A stretch of DNA of 64,000 nucleotides from CBDFMR01 sp965249765 (GCA_965249765.1 CBDFMR010000005.1:2356001-2420000), one strand, 5' to 3'. Shown: positions 8,189 to 18,444, numbered from the stretch's first letter. Notes: generated by a model from the letters alone, not told the origin. Numbers and translations: made by a program.

Positions 8189-9895
8189 ATGAAGTTTCTA
8201 GCTCTTAGTGTACTCATGTCACTATCTGTCATTGGTAATTGTCAAGAGCAAATCTTGCTTGATGAATCTTTCGATGATTGGAGTGATAAAATAACCTTTG
8301 TGGATCCTCAAGGAGACGCTACTTTTGGTGTTGACCTCAGAAGTATTGCCATATGGAATGATGATAAAAACCTTTATTTCAAGTTTGAGGTTGGAGAAGA
8401 GATCAACTTACAAGAAGACTATGAAATTACACTTTATATAGACGTAGATAACAATGTCAATACTGGATTTGACATTGAGGATATAGGAGCTGACCTCTAT
8501 TTCAATTTCGGCGATAGATATGGCGTTTATGACAAGCCTGGTCCCAATCAAACTCTGGGGCATGAAGACATAGGTCTATTTTCCATACCTACAGTTTCAT
8601 CAGAACAGTTTGAAATAATTATAGCCCGACAGGGGCGATTCAATGCAACAGGTCTTGATATTGGAAGTGAGATTAAGTTTATTCTTAGGGACCAGTCAGG
8701 CGATGATAACTTACCTGATGCTGGGTCTCACTCATATACACTGGAGTCATCCCCCACGCTGGAATTGCCTTCATATTCCTTAGAGCAAGTTGTCAGTAGT
8801 GACATACGTATTGTAAGTTACAATGTGCTCCAGGATGGTTTCTTTGTGTCAGGACAGAGCACCTCAGTTCGAAAACTTGTAGCTGAAGCTGATGCCGACA
8901 TTTACTGCTTTCAGGAGATCTACGATCACAGTGCTGGCGACATAGCTGATGTTATGTCTAATATGCTTCCAGTATCTGGGGGACAGTGGTTTTACGAGGA
9001 TGTAAATCCTGACATTCATATATTATCTAAATTCCCAATCACGGATCACGTCGGTATAGATGGTAATGGCTACTTTGTACTTGATCTGGGAGATAAGGAG
9101 ATGCTCATCATTAATTGTCACCTAGCTTGTTGTGGCAATAATTTTGAACGACAAAACCAAGCGGACAATATCATGAATACCATCCGCAATATCATGGATG
9201 ATACCGGTCCATTATCACTCTCACCAGACTCCCCTATCCTTTTGGTAGGTGATATGAATTTTGTGGGGCTAAGTCAGCAACCAAACACCCTCATTACAGG
9301 TGACATACAAAACAACGGTCTGTTTGGTCAGGATTTTTTACCGGACTGGGGTGATGGACCATTGGTTGATGCCAATGTTTTTGCTACGGGCTTACCTACT
9401 GTAACGACTTGGTATGACAAGTGGAGTTCTTTTTTTCCTGGCAAACTAGATTACATGATCTACACCGGCTCACAAATTGAACTTAAGAATGGTTTTACCC
9501 TGTATAGTGAGGGACTGAACCAATCAGAATTTGAACAGTGGAACATTAATCAGGACGAAAGTGAGCTAGCTTCGGATCATCTCATGGTTGTCGGAGATTT
9601 CTATGGAGGGCTCGTTACGGATGTCGATAATTCTTTGGGCCAGAAACCCATTGTAAATATAGGTCCCAATCCTACCGAGGATCATTTGATAATTGATTTA
9701 GACCATATTAAGGAATCAGTTTTGATTAAGCTTATGGATACCCATGGTCATCTGATGCAAGCTTGGGAAGTTGATGAATTAGATGTAAGACTGGTGCATT
9801 TGGACCTTCATGAATCCATTGTCTCTGGTACCTACTTTGTATTGACTGAGAGTCAACATCAATCTGCAATCACCAAGTTTGTCGTGATAAGATAG
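8189..9895 (+). CDS. T9SS-exported endonuclease/exonuclease/phosphatase family protein
   Basis: The 568-residue protein starts with a signal peptide (MKFLALSVLMSLSVIGNC). Residues about 25-190 form a beta-rich domain of the CBM9/DOMON-like kind (IAIWNDDKNLYFKF, ITLYIDVDNNVNTGF). Residues about 205-480 are an EEP (DNase I-like) domain with SYNVLQDG, a QEIYD catalytic Glu, GDMNF and SDHLMVVGDF as the metal and His motifs. The last 80 residues (GPNPTEDHLIIDLD to KFVVIR) are a type A T9SS sorting domain, so it is exported to the surface or medium. Substrate may be extracellular nucleic acid or phosphodiesters. Confidence 0.9.
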   Translation: MKFLALSVLMSLSVIGNCQEQILLDESFDDWSDKITFVDPQGDATFGVDLRSIAIWNDDKNLYFKFEVGEEINLQEDYEITLYIDVDNNVNTGFDIEDIGADLYFNFGDRYGVYDKPGPNQTLGHEDIGLFSIPTVSSEQFEIIIARQGRFNATGLDIGSEIKFILRDQSGDDNLPDAGSHSYTLESSPTLELPSYSLEQVVSSDIRIVSYNVLQDGFFVSGQSTSVRKLVAEADADIYCFQEIYDHSAGDIADVMSNMLPVSGGQWFYEDVNPDIHILSKFPITDHVGIDGNGYFVLDLGDKEMLIINCHLACCGNNFERQNQADNIMNTIRNIMDDTGPLSLSPDSPILLVGDMNFVGLSQQPNTLITGDIQNNGLFGQDFLPDWGDGPLVDANVFATGLPTVTTWYDKWSSFFPGKLDYMIYTGSQIELKNGFTLYSEGLNQSEFEQWNINQDESELASDHLMVVGDFYGGLVTDVDNSLGQKPIVNIGPNPTEDHLIIDLDHIKESVLIKLMDTHGHLMQAWEVDELDVRLVHLDLHESIVSGTYFVLTESQHQSAITKFVVIR

Positions 9896-9913
9896 AGCCA
9901 ACAAAATCTATCT

Positions 9914-10804
9914 TTGTCCAAAGATCAGACTGCTGTGCTAGTACTTCTTTCTTGTATTTTCCTCAATGGACTTATAGGTGTCGTTTTTAAGCTATTTCAC
10001 AAATATAGTGTGGATAACCTCAATGCCATTACCATAAACTATTTGGTTTGTGTGATAACAGCTAGTGTGGTGTTGGGAAAGTTTGCCATTCCTCTTGACG
10101 TACTTCAGAAACCTTGGTTGGTTTACGCTATCATCTTAGGCGTTGTCTTTGTACTTACGTTTAATTTTTTTGCTCTTACTGTTCAGAATCTTGGTATTGC
10201 ACTAGCGACGATCTTTCAGAAAATGACAATGATAGTTCCTGCATTTATTGCATTGGTATACTATGGTGACAGTATTACGATTCTCAAGCTAGGAGGAATA
10301 TTTCTTGCCATCTCGGCAATTTTCCTCGTACAGATGCCCTTTAAAAAAAGCGTAAACCAAGAAATGTCAAGATGGTGGTATTTGGCAATGCTTACTTTTG
10401 TTGGCAGTGCGATCATTGACGGACTCCTCTACTACTTAGAAGTAGAGGGCATCTCTCAGAATGCTGATATAGGTTTTGTAGCCTCGCTCTTCTTGGTTGC
10501 AGGTATTGCGGGATTACTTATGTTGTTACTCAAGTATATTAAAACGGGTAAATTCAGAATGACATCAAAGGATTTTACTGCTGGCGTACTTCTTGGCGTC
10601 CCCAATTTCTTTTCCATCTACTTGCTTCTCTATCTTCTTGCACAAGGATGGGAAGGATCTAAAGTCTTCCCAATAAACAATGTGGGTATTCTTACCGTTG
10701 CCACTTTAATAGGCATTGTAGGATTTAAAGAAAAGATCAACACGTATCGTGTTGTGGGATTTGCAGCAGCTATAATTTCTATCATCTTGATTAGTAATGG
10801 ATAA
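9914..10804 (+). CDS. EamA/DMT-superfamily transporter
   Basis: The 296-residue protein has about ten hydrophobic helices arranged as two EamA-type repeats of five; the pattern FALTVQNLGIALATIFQKM is typical of the first repeat's fourth helix. These permeases export or import small metabolites; substrate is not predictable. The frame has an in-frame stop just upstream (9893-9895, the end of the preceding gene) and no ATG before residue 100, so TTG at 9914 is the only sensible start. It overlaps the following yigZ-like gene by 8 bases. Confidence 0.85.
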   Translation: MSKDQTAVLVLLSCIFLNGLIGVVFKLFHKYSVDNLNAITINYLVCVITASVVLGKFAIPLDVLQKPWLVYAIILGVVFVLTFNFFALTVQNLGIALATIFQKMTMIVPAFIALVYYGDSITILKLGGIFLAISAIFLVQMPFKKSVNQEMSRWWYLAMLTFVGSAIIDGLLYYLEVEGISQNADIGFVASLFLVAGIAGLLMLLLKYIKTGKFRMTSKDFTAGVLLGVPNFFSIYLLLYLLAQGWEGSKVFPINNVGILTVATLIGIVGFKEKINTYRVVGFAAAIISIILISNG

Positions 10805-11462
10805 TACAATCGAAGACACTTATAAAACTATAGAGAAAGACTCGTTGGGCGAGTATAAGGATCGTGGTAGCAAATTTATATCATATCTATTTCAGTGTAA
10901 CGATATCGCGGTATTTGAGTCCCACCTCGCTTCAATTAAGAAGGAACATCTCAAAGCAAGGCATCACTGTTATGCTTATCGCCTGGGAATGTCGGGGGAT
11001 CTCTTTCGATCTAATGATGATGGTGAGCCCTCAGGAACTGCAGGTAAACCCATTTTGGGTCAGATTGACAAGCATGGGTTGATTAATGTTGCTTGTGTTG
11101 TTGTCCGATATTTTGGCGGAACAAAATTAGGGACATCGGGACTGATAAGTGCTTACAAAGGAGCTGCAATCGACGCCATCACTAATGGTATAATTGTTCA
11201 AAAAACACTCGAAGATCGTATAAAGATCTCCTTCCCCTATTCCGTGATGGGGCCACTTTTGAGTGCCGTCAAGAAGAATAGCATTTCAATTTCCGAGAAA
11301 GATTTTGGTGAGCATCCTAGCATCATTCTCACAATCCGAAAATCGATGACAGTAACTGGTCTGGAGAGACTCTATTCAACCTTCCTGTCGAAATCGATAG
11401 AAGAGGTTAGACAATTGGAAAACATTCCTGATCTTGAGGTCGAAATACTATATAATGGTTAG
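10797..11462 (+). CDS. yigZ: YigZ/IMPACT family protein
   Basis: The 221-residue length and the sequence fit the UPF0029/IMPACT family: KDRGSKFISYLF near the N-terminus, HCYAYRLG, SNDDGEPSGTAGKPIL and VVRYFGGTKLGTSGLI in the first domain (residues 1-130), then a DUF1949-like alpha/beta domain. Eukaryotic IMPACT regulates the Gcn2 kinase; the bacterial role is unclear, with nucleic-acid binding proposed. It overlaps the transporter gene upstream by 8 bases and the coaE start codon by 8 bases, so the three form one operon. Confidence 0.93.
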   Translation: MDNTIEDTYKTIEKDSLGEYKDRGSKFISYLFQCNDIAVFESHLASIKKEHLKARHHCYAYRLGMSGDLFRSNDDGEPSGTAGKPILGQIDKHGLINVACVVVRYFGGTKLGTSGLISAYKGAAIDAITNGIIVQKTLEDRIKISFPYSVMGPLLSAVKKNSISISEKDFGEHPSIILTIRKSMTVTGLERLYSTFLSKSIEEVRQLENIPDLEVEILYNG

Positions 11463-12039
11463 AGTAGGTCTTACAGGTGGAATTGGATCAGGAAAGACAA
11501 CGGTGTGTCGAATCTTTGAGAGTCTTGACATCCCAGTTTACTATTCGGACATCGAGGCTAAAAATTTAATGTATCATTTTTCAGAATTGAAAGTCCAGAT
11601 AAAGTCATTTCTGGGAGATAGCGCCTATCACTCCAATGGTCGGCCAAATCGTCAATACATTGCTTCCAAAGTCTTTACAAACAAAAACCTACTCAAGAAA
11701 CTTAATGGTATTGTCCATCCTGCGCTAATTACTGAAACAGTAAAATGGTTTGATCGCCAGACAGGACCGTATGCGATAAATGAGGCAGCTATCCTTTTGG
11801 AAGCCAAGTTTCATTTGCACATGGACAAGGTAATTGTTGTTACTGCTCCTGTGGATGTCCGTGTTGAAAGAGTGGTAAAACGTGATAAGTCGTCCACAAA
11901 GCAGGTGGTGGCGCGAAGCAAAAATCAGATGAAGGAGGAAGAAAGATTGACTTATGCCGATTATGTAGTAGACAACAGCGGGAAGAAGAATCTCATAGAG
12001 CAGGTTGTAGGTATTCATCGGAAACTGATGGAAAGATGA
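11455..12039 (+). CDS. coaE: Dephospho-CoA kinase
   Basis: CoaE phosphorylates the 3'-hydroxyl of dephospho-CoA with ATP, the last step of coenzyme A synthesis in the cytosol. The P-loop GLTGGIGSGKTT is right at the N-terminus, followed by the family's FESLDIPVYYSDIEAK segment (the Asp of the substrate site), and a lid region VERVVKRDKSS. I chose ATG at 11455, giving 194 residues, because it places MVRVGLTGG at the start as in the family; a TTG at 11434 would add seven non-conserved residues. The start overlaps the end of yigZ. Confidence 0.95.
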   Translation: MVRVGLTGGIGSGKTTVCRIFESLDIPVYYSDIEAKNLMYHFSELKVQIKSFLGDSAYHSNGRPNRQYIASKVFTNKNLLKKLNGIVHPALITETVKWFDRQTGPYAINEAAILLEAKFHLHMDKVIVVTAPVDVRVERVVKRDKSSTKQVVARSKNQMKEEERLTYADYVVDNSGKKNLIEQVVGIHRKLMER

Positions 12040-12071
12040 TGCTATAAGAATTGGATTACCTCTTTTAGTTG

Positions 12072-13361
12072 ATGGCGATAAATGATACTTTTACCATAAC
12101 AAATAATTTAAATATGATCTCTGTAGAAAATCAATCCTCGGAAACGCTCATGACGCTTGAAGACAAGTATGGTGCCCATAATTACCATCCTCTTCCTGTA
12201 GTCTTGTCACGCGGTGAGGGTGTTTATGTTTGGGACGTTGAAGGAAGGCGATATTTTGATTTTCTCTCTGCTTACTCAGCGGTTAATCAAGGTCATTGTC
12301 ATCCCAAGATCATCAATGCACTCAAGAGTCAAGCCGAGCAGCTTACACTGACTAGCAGAGCTTTCTACAATGACCAGCTCGGTCCTTATGAGAAGTTTAT
12401 GGCAGAATATTTTGGTTATGACAAGGTACTTCCTATCAACTCAGGTGTGGAAGCTGTGGAGACTGCCATCAAACTCTGTCGAAAGTGGGCATATGAAAAG
12501 AAAGGTGTAGAAGCCAATAAAGCCAAGATTATTTTTGCATCGGGAAATTTCCATGGACGTACTCTGGGTGTAATATCTGCATCTGTTGATCCTGACAGTA
12601 CTGGTGGCTTTGGTCCGTTTCTTCCGGGCTATCAGATCATTCCTTATAATGACTTGGACGCGTTGCGCGAAGCACTTGATTGTCCCAATGTAGCTGGCTT
12701 TATCGTTGAGCCCATCCAGGGTGAGGCAGGCGTTGTCGTTCCTGATGAGGATTATCTACCCGAAGCTTATGATTTGTGTAAGAAGCATAATGTTCTTTTT
12801 ATTGCTGACGAAGTCCAGACCGGCATTGCTCGTACTGGAACATTATTGGCATCAGAAGGGTTCTCTCGCCCCGTAAGACCAGATATTGTGATTCTTGGGA
12901 AAGCACTTTCTGGTGGCGTTTTTCCTGTATCAGCAGTATTGGCTGATGATGAGGTCATGCTATGTATAAAATCTGGAGAACACGGATCTACCTTTGGAGG
13001 AAACCCACTTGCGTGTGCGGTTGCTATGGCAGCCCTAACTGTGGTTGAAGAAGAAAAACTTGCGCAAAACGCAGACCACATCGGTAAGATTTTTAGAGAA
13101 AGAATGCAAGGACTTGCTGACAAATGTGATATGGTTACATTGGTTAGGGGAAAAGGACTACTCAATGCCATTGTCATCAATGACACTGAGGACAGTAAAA
13201 CGGCATGGAACATTTGTCTTGGCTTAAGAGACAATGGATTGCTTGCCAAACCTACACATGGCAACATTATACGATTTGCTCCACCACTCGTTATGACGGA
13301 GGAGGAAGTACATGAATGCTGTGATATTATTGAGAAAACCATTCTAGCGTATAAAAACTAA
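12072..13361 (+). CDS. rocD: Ornithine aminotransferase
   Basis: The protein (429 residues from ATG 12072) is a class III PLP aminotransferase. KYGAHNYHPLPVVLSRGEG and FDFLSAYSAVNQGHCHPKI are the ornithine--oxo-acid transaminase signature. FIVEPIQGEAGVVVPD, DEVQTGIARTG and the PLP-lysine motif ILGKALSGG are all intact. It converts ornithine and 2-oxoglutarate to glutamate semialdehyde and glutamate, linking arginine breakdown with proline synthesis. The first 25 residues are not conserved, so ATG at 12114 is also possible. It follows coaE by about 30 bases in the same direction. Confidence 0.95.
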   Translation: MAINDTFTITNNLNMISVENQSSETLMTLEDKYGAHNYHPLPVVLSRGEGVYVWDVEGRRYFDFLSAYSAVNQGHCHPKIINALKSQAEQLTLTSRAFYNDQLGPYEKFMAEYFGYDKVLPINSGVEAVETAIKLCRKWAYEKKGVEANKAKIIFASGNFHGRTLGVISASVDPDSTGGFGPFLPGYQIIPYNDLDALREALDCPNVAGFIVEPIQGEAGVVVPDEDYLPEAYDLCKKHNVLFIADEVQTGIARTGTLLASEGFSRPVRPDIVILGKALSGGVFPVSAVLADDEVMLCIKSGEHGSTFGGNPLACAVAMAALTVVEEEKLAQNADHIGKIFRERMQGLADKCDMVTLVRGKGLLNAIVINDTEDSKTAWNICLGLRDNGLLAKPTHGNIIRFAPPLVMTEEEVHECCDIIEKTILAYKN

Positions 13362-13702
13362 TTGAATCCCTTCTCGCGTATCCATTGATAAGTTCAAGTC
13401 TGCAACTATAACCTATGGCTTGATATCAATTTTTGACAACCTCTGTAAGATCAGCATGTTTCTCGGCTGTAACATATTACAGATAATTATAATTTAATTC
13501 CTTCGTTATTAGTTAGTGAATAGATACATTTGTCATCATATATGTATTTATCTACATATGATCCCAATGACAAGGCGAATAACTTTGACTATATAAGTCG
13601 GATATCGTTGATCTTCCAGCTATGTAAGTAAATTGGAAATTGACATCTACATTGAGAAAAATCTCTGAGATAACTTGCATAGCCAATTGAAAACAAGAGC
13701 AG
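13362..13702. other. 341-bp intergenic region with two promoter elements
   Basis: No ORF or RNA hallmark was seen. It is AT-rich and contains two exact TAnnTTTG elements on the plus strand (TACATTTG at 13525-13532, TAACTTTG at 13580-13587), so a leader of about 110-170 bases precedes the TPR gene. Neither has a convincing TTG -33 element. Confidence 0.5.
13580..13587 (+). promoter_or_regulatory. -7 element TAACTTTG upstream of the TPR gene
   Basis: It matches TAnnTTTG exactly and lies 115 bases before the start codon. A second match (TACATTTG) lies at 13525-13532. Either could drive the TPR/beta-barrel operon. Confidence 0.35.
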
Positions 13703-16700
13703 ATGAACTTTAAAATCAGGTACGTCAGATGGGTATACGTTTGTATTCTGACAAGCTACGTTTCCATGGCCAACGGTCAGGATGCGGGCATTCATTACTA
13801 CCCTCAGTCAGTGTTTGACGAGGCAAAGACCTTATATCAAAAGGGAATCCTTGCCGAGTCGATTGAGTTGTTTAGAATTGCGTCAACTCAATTGAATGAC
13901 CATCCTTATGATGAGGGCTATTTACTGGTTGAAGAAGCTCGCCTTTACCTAGCTCTAGCAAGCATGAATCTTGAACTTGATTCGGGTGAAGGACTGATAA
14001 ATAATTTTATCAAGGATTTCTACCCTTCTGAGTCTTGCATTGATGCTATCATGGCCCAGGGCAGTTATTACTACAATCAAAGGAACTACAGAGATGCAAT
14101 CACCGCCTACAGTAAGATTGACATTTATCCTCTTGATGAGATACAACATTCTGAGGTGAGTTTCAAGCGAGGCTACTGTGCATTCGTCTTACGAGATTTC
14201 AACCTAGCAATGAACTACCTCAATGATACAAGAGACATAAGGAATATTTATTTCTATCCTTCCAACTATTACTATGGCATGATTCAATATTTTTTAGAAG
14301 ACTATGATGGCGCCATTGCATCATTTGAGCGGGTTTCATCATCACAGAAATACAAGACTCAGATTCCATATTACATTAGTCAGATATACTTTGCGCAGGG
14401 TCAGACCCATAAGCTGGTAGATTATGCCGAGAGAAAGATCAAAGAAGGCAATTTAGCAAAAGAGAAAGAGATAAGGCTCTTGCTGGGTCAGGTATACTTT
14501 GAGAGAGACGACTATAAGCGGGCCCTGCCCCATCTTATCTTTCATGAGGAGCAATCCGAGAAGTTAACTAAGGAGCAATTTTATCAATTGGCTTTTGTCC
14601 AATACAAAGTAGGGGAATATAAAGGTGCCATTGAAAACTTCAGGGAACTGGCCTTACTCGACTCAAGGATGGGACAAATATCAGCATACTATTTGGCAAA
14701 TTGCTATATCAAGACTGACGAAAAAAGATCAGCCCACACAGCATTCAAGAAAGTGAGTCAGATGGATTTTGACAAAGGAATGCAGGAAGAGGCAAAATTC
14801 AATTATGGTAAGTTGTCGGCGGAATTAGGCAAAGAGAGAGTTGCCATCAATACGCTTGTCTCCTTTGGAGAAAACTCAAAGTACTATCGTGATGCGCAGA
14901 TATTATTGAGTGATATCTTCATTAGCACCAACGACTACGCAAATGCGACTAAGGTTCTTGAAAAAATAAATAGTAAAACAAAAGGACTACAAGAGACCTA
15001 TCAGAAAGTTACTTTCTATCGGGGTCTTCAATTGTACAAAGACGATGAAAAAGAAATGGCGCTCGATGCGTTCAACTCGTCTCTTGCTCTACCCGTAATT
15101 CCATCGGTTGAGGCACAGGCGAAGTTCTGGCAGGCACAGGTATACCATGATAAGGGTGACTTTGCCGAAAGTCGAGATCGATACGATGAGTACTTTGTAG
15201 TAGCAAGAGATCTTACTTTACCTAGTAATGCAGACCATGCTATTGCAAATTATAATCAGGCTTATAATTACATGAAGACTGGAGACTTTGAAGCAGCAGT
15301 GCTGCATTTTAATACTTCGAGGAAGCTCATTTCCGATCGAAGTCATAAGACGTCTCTTGATGTATCCATTACCAATGATGCATTACTGAGAGCTGGGGAT
15401 TGCTTATTTGTTTCAGGCAACCACGGTGAATCGATATTCTACTATGACAAGGCGATCGAGAGCAATGCCACAGAGGCTGATTATGCCCTTTATCAAAAAG
15501 CCATAGGTGATGGATTGATTAATCAACCATTCGCCAAGATCATTTCCCTGGAAAAGATTGTAATGAAGTATCCTAACTCGGAGTATAGAGATGATGCAAT
15601 GCATGCTATGGGTGTTACATATTTATCATTGGGAAATAACGATGAAGCATTCACTACATTTCTCAACCTTACAAACCAATATGGTAGTGCATCGCCATTC
15701 TACAATGATTCATATCTAAAGATGGGTCTGATCAGTTACAATCAAGGAGATACTGATAAAGCCATAGAGTATTACAAAGAGATCTTTAAATACAATCCTT
15801 CATCAAAGGAAAGCAATGAGGCAGTAATCGCACTGGAGGAGATATTCATTCAAGATCTTGGGAAATCTGATGAGTATTTTAGTTTGTTGAGTAGCCTACC
15901 CGGATTTGAATTATCAGGCTACAGTAAGGACTCCCTTAGTTATAAAATCGGAGAAATACAGTTTGAAGAAGGTGAGTGTCATAAGGCAATATCAAGTTTT
16001 ACAAATTACCTCAAGAAGTATAAGCAAGGATACTTCCAGTTGGAAGCCTTGTATAAAAGAGGTGAGTGTTATACCAGCACCAATGACTATGACGAAGCTC
16101 TCAAAGACTACGAATCTTTGGTATCAAGAGGCCATAGTGAGTATTACGAAAATTCTCTACGGAAGGCGGCTTTGATTTCCTATAACCATGCACAGGACTT
16201 TTCTAAATCACTCACACATTATAAAGCCCTGGAAGAGTTTACCACATCAGAAGACTATAAGTACGAAGCCCAAAAAGGTGCACTGCACAGTGCATTTAGA
16301 GAAGAAATCTCTGACGATATCCTTTTATATGCTGGTATGGTGTTTAACAATCCCCAGTCTACTGATGCAGATAGACTGCGAGCTAAGTACTACGAGGGCA
16401 AGATATTCCTAAGGAGATCTTTGAAGGACAAGGCACTTCAATCCTTTACTTACTTACGCGATGATATGAGTAATCAGGCTGCGGAATCTGCCTTTCACAT
16501 GGCCAACATCTATTACGGACTAGATGATATGGAAAAAGCCGAATCAGAATGTAATTATGTCACGAAGATGTACAGAGGATATCCACAATGGGTTGCTAAG
16601 AGCTTGATTCTTCTCTCTGATATCTATGTGAAGAAAAATGACACTTTCAATGCGAGGGCTGCCTTGGAAGCAGTGATAGAAAACTTCAACTCTGATGAGA

Positions 16701-16822
16701 AAATCCTTTCTCAAGCCAAAGCAAAATTAGCCGCATTGAGAACCATAGAAGATACGGAAAGTCGCATTGCTATACCTGACACAACAGGAATCATGGAACT
16801 AGATACAATAGGAAATGAATAA
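13703..16822 (+). CDS. Large periplasmic TPR-repeat protein
   Basis: The 1039-residue protein has an N-terminal signal sequence (cleavage near ANGQ) and then almost continuous TPR/Sel1-like helical repeats; examples are YYNQRNYRDAITAYSKI, YFLEDYDGAIASFERV and SYNQGDTDKAIEYYKEIF. Proteins of this size and kind are widespread in Bacteroidota and are usually followed, as here, by a beta-barrel gene. It probably acts as a periplasmic scaffold; a direct partner is suggested by the 8-base overlap with the next gene. The exact role is unknown. No catalytic domain is visible. Confidence 0.85.
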   Translation: MNFKIRYVRWVYVCILTSYVSMANGQDAGIHYYPQSVFDEAKTLYQKGILAESIELFRIASTQLNDHPYDEGYLLVEEARLYLALASMNLELDSGEGLINNFIKDFYPSESCIDAIMAQGSYYYNQRNYRDAITAYSKIDIYPLDEIQHSEVSFKRGYCAFVLRDFNLAMNYLNDTRDIRNIYFYPSNYYYGMIQYFLEDYDGAIASFERVSSSQKYKTQIPYYISQIYFAQGQTHKLVDYAERKIKEGNLAKEKEIRLLLGQVYFERDDYKRALPHLIFHEEQSEKLTKEQFYQLAFVQYKVGEYKGAIENFRELALLDSRMGQISAYYLANCYIKTDEKRSAHTAFKKVSQMDFDKGMQEEAKFNYGKLSAELGKERVAINTLVSFGENSKYYRDAQILLSDIFISTNDYANATKVLEKINSKTKGLQETYQKVTFYRGLQLYKDDEKEMALDAFNSSLALPVIPSVEAQAKFWQAQVYHDKGDFAESRDRYDEYFVVARDLTLPSNADHAIANYNQAYNYMKTGDFEAAVLHFNTSRKLISDRSHKTSLDVSITNDALLRAGDCLFVSGNHGESIFYYDKAIESNATEADYALYQKAIGDGLINQPFAKIISLEKIVMKYPNSEYRDDAMHAMGVTYLSLGNNDEAFTTFLNLTNQYGSASPFYNDSYLKMGLISYNQGDTDKAIEYYKEIFKYNPSSKESNEAVIALEEIFIQDLGKSDEYFSLLSSLPGFELSGYSKDSLSYKIGEIQFEEGECHKAISSFTNYLKKYKQGYFQLEALYKRGECYTSTNDYDEALKDYESLVSRGHSEYYENSLRKAALISYNHAQDFSKSLTHYKALEEFTTSEDYKYEAQKGALHSAFREEISDDILLYAGMVFNNPQSTDADRLRAKYYEGKIFLRRSLKDKALQSFTYLRDDMSNQAAESAFHMANIYYGLDDMEKAESECNYVTKMYRGYPQWVAKSLILLSDIYVKKNDTFNARAALEAVIENFNSDEKILSQAKAKLAALRTIEDTESRIAIPDTTGIMELDTIGNE

Positions 16823-18419
16823 GACAATAATACTCTACATAGGATGCTTACTTTTGGCAAATTCACTCTTGTCACAAGAGGACATTAACGTTCAGGATGT
16901 AGAGGTCGTCAAGAAGTTCAAAGCCGACCTACAGGAGACCGAAAAGATAAGCATTGATCCTGATCTTCCCCGTCCAGATTTCAAGCCTCGAGTATATGAT
17001 TACAAGGTAAGTACTGTGCCTCTGGAGATTGTTTACCCTGATCCGGTAATCAGACCCTATGCTATGAAGAGTGACGAATCTCTGAATGCTTACAGCACCT
17101 ACATGAGAGCCGGTTACGGTATGCTTAATAGAGCCTCGGCAGATGCCGGTTACAATTTTTACTTAGAAGACAAGTATAATATTGGGATAACCATGAGTCA
17201 CGATCAGGCAGGAGAGACGATCGAGGGTGCTGAAAGAAAGCACAGAGCGAGCATGGCTTCACTCACTACGGATATCTTTCTCAACAATAGAATGATGGTC
17301 ACATCGGGTGTCAGTGCTGAGATTGGACAACGGAATCTTTATGGACTAGGAACGGCTTTGGAAGGTTCGTATCCGCTAAATTCTTTCGATAGGAAGCGAA
17401 ATGTATATAGTGCAAATTTTGGGATATCATCAATTGCGACTGGGTCTCTTAAATACAAGTTAGATCTACAGGGCAATCTTGTAGATCAAAGTGATGAGGA
17501 TATCACGGAGTACAACCTTTCCATTCCGTTTACCATCTCATATGACCTTAGTGATGAAGTGACGATTGGATGGAAATCACTTGTCGATTTTCATGACTTT
17601 AAAGAAGATGATGAATTGCCTTGGGAGGTCAGTCCTTACTTGAAATTGAATATGCATCCGTTTTATGCTAAGGTCGGAGCATCGGTAATGAAAGTCAATG
17701 CGGATTACTCGTATTTTCCGGAAGCAGAATTTTCATATCATTTGATGGATGGACTTATCAGACCTCACTTAGGTGCGTCACAAGACTACCTTCTTAACAG
17801 CTTATACAATGTGGGAAAATGGAACCCTTTTATCGAGGCTCATGATAAACATGAGGATCACAGAGTCAGTAAGTCTTACTATGGAGGAGCATCAGGGACT
17901 TACAATGGAATAATGGACTATCGATTGGATATTGGATACAAGCAAATAGATAATCAACTGGTATACACAATCAACAATGATGTTAGAAAAAATAACATTG
18001 AAACAGTTGACCTCAATGCACCGTTTCTCGCATTTCATGTTGACGTAGACTTTTTGGACAAGTGGTCTCTGGCGACTGACATTAGCCATCATCAGTATAC
18101 TACTGACCAGGAAGGTGACTTAGGTGTATATCCAGCCAACACTGCTGTAGCCATGACATTTAGATACTTGGACCCTAATAATAGACTCTATCCTAGTCTA
18201 GGCTTTAACTACCTAAGTGGATTTCGATTCTTATCTCAAGATGAAGTCCTTGATACTGAAGATTTCATTGGAGCTGAAATGAGTGTGGAATACTTTGTCT
18301 CAGAAAAGGTAGGGTTGTTCATCCATGGAAACAATCTTTTTGGTGGACATCAAGAAGTTATACCATTAAATGAAACTTACGGCATGTCCTGGATTGGAGG
18401 TGTGACGGCTAGGTTTTGA
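16815..18419 (+). CDS. Outer-membrane beta-barrel protein, partner of the TPR protein
   Basis: The 534-residue protein has a signal peptide (cleavage near SLLSQED), a periplasmic N-terminal stretch rich in acidic residues and prolines (to about 85), then alternating amphipathic strands to the C-terminus ending in an aromatic residue (GGVTARF), as expected for a beta barrel. There is no TonB plug domain in the first 150 residues, so it is not a full TonB-dependent receptor even though homologues are sometimes so named. Its start overlaps the TPR gene, implying joint production and probably a complex. Confidence 0.75.
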   Translation: MNKTIILYIGCLLLANSLLSQEDINVQDVEVVKKFKADLQETEKISIDPDLPRPDFKPRVYDYKVSTVPLEIVYPDPVIRPYAMKSDESLNAYSTYMRAGYGMLNRASADAGYNFYLEDKYNIGITMSHDQAGETIEGAERKHRASMASLTTDIFLNNRMMVTSGVSAEIGQRNLYGLGTALEGSYPLNSFDRKRNVYSANFGISSIATGSLKYKLDLQGNLVDQSDEDITEYNLSIPFTISYDLSDEVTIGWKSLVDFHDFKEDDELPWEVSPYLKLNMHPFYAKVGASVMKVNADYSYFPEAEFSYHLMDGLIRPHLGASQDYLLNSLYNVGKWNPFIEAHDKHEDHRVSKSYYGGASGTYNGIMDYRLDIGYKQIDNQLVYTINNDVRKNNIETVDLNAPFLAFHVDVDFLDKWSLATDISHHQYTTDQEGDLGVYPANTAVAMTFRYLDPNNRLYPSLGFNYLSGFRFLSQDEVLDTEDFIGAEMSVEYFVSEKVGLFIHGNNLFGGHQEVIPLNETYGMSWIGGVTARF

Positions 18420-18444
18420 CGACTAAGTATCTAGAAGACTGACA

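Noticed and set aside
13045..13227. Overlapping frame within rocD and similar frames within the TPR gene
   Set aside because: They follow from composition of the real genes on the other frame.
12767..13342. 191-residue frame opposite rocD
   Set aside because: It is a shadow of the conserved aminotransferase gene, with no domain or signal.
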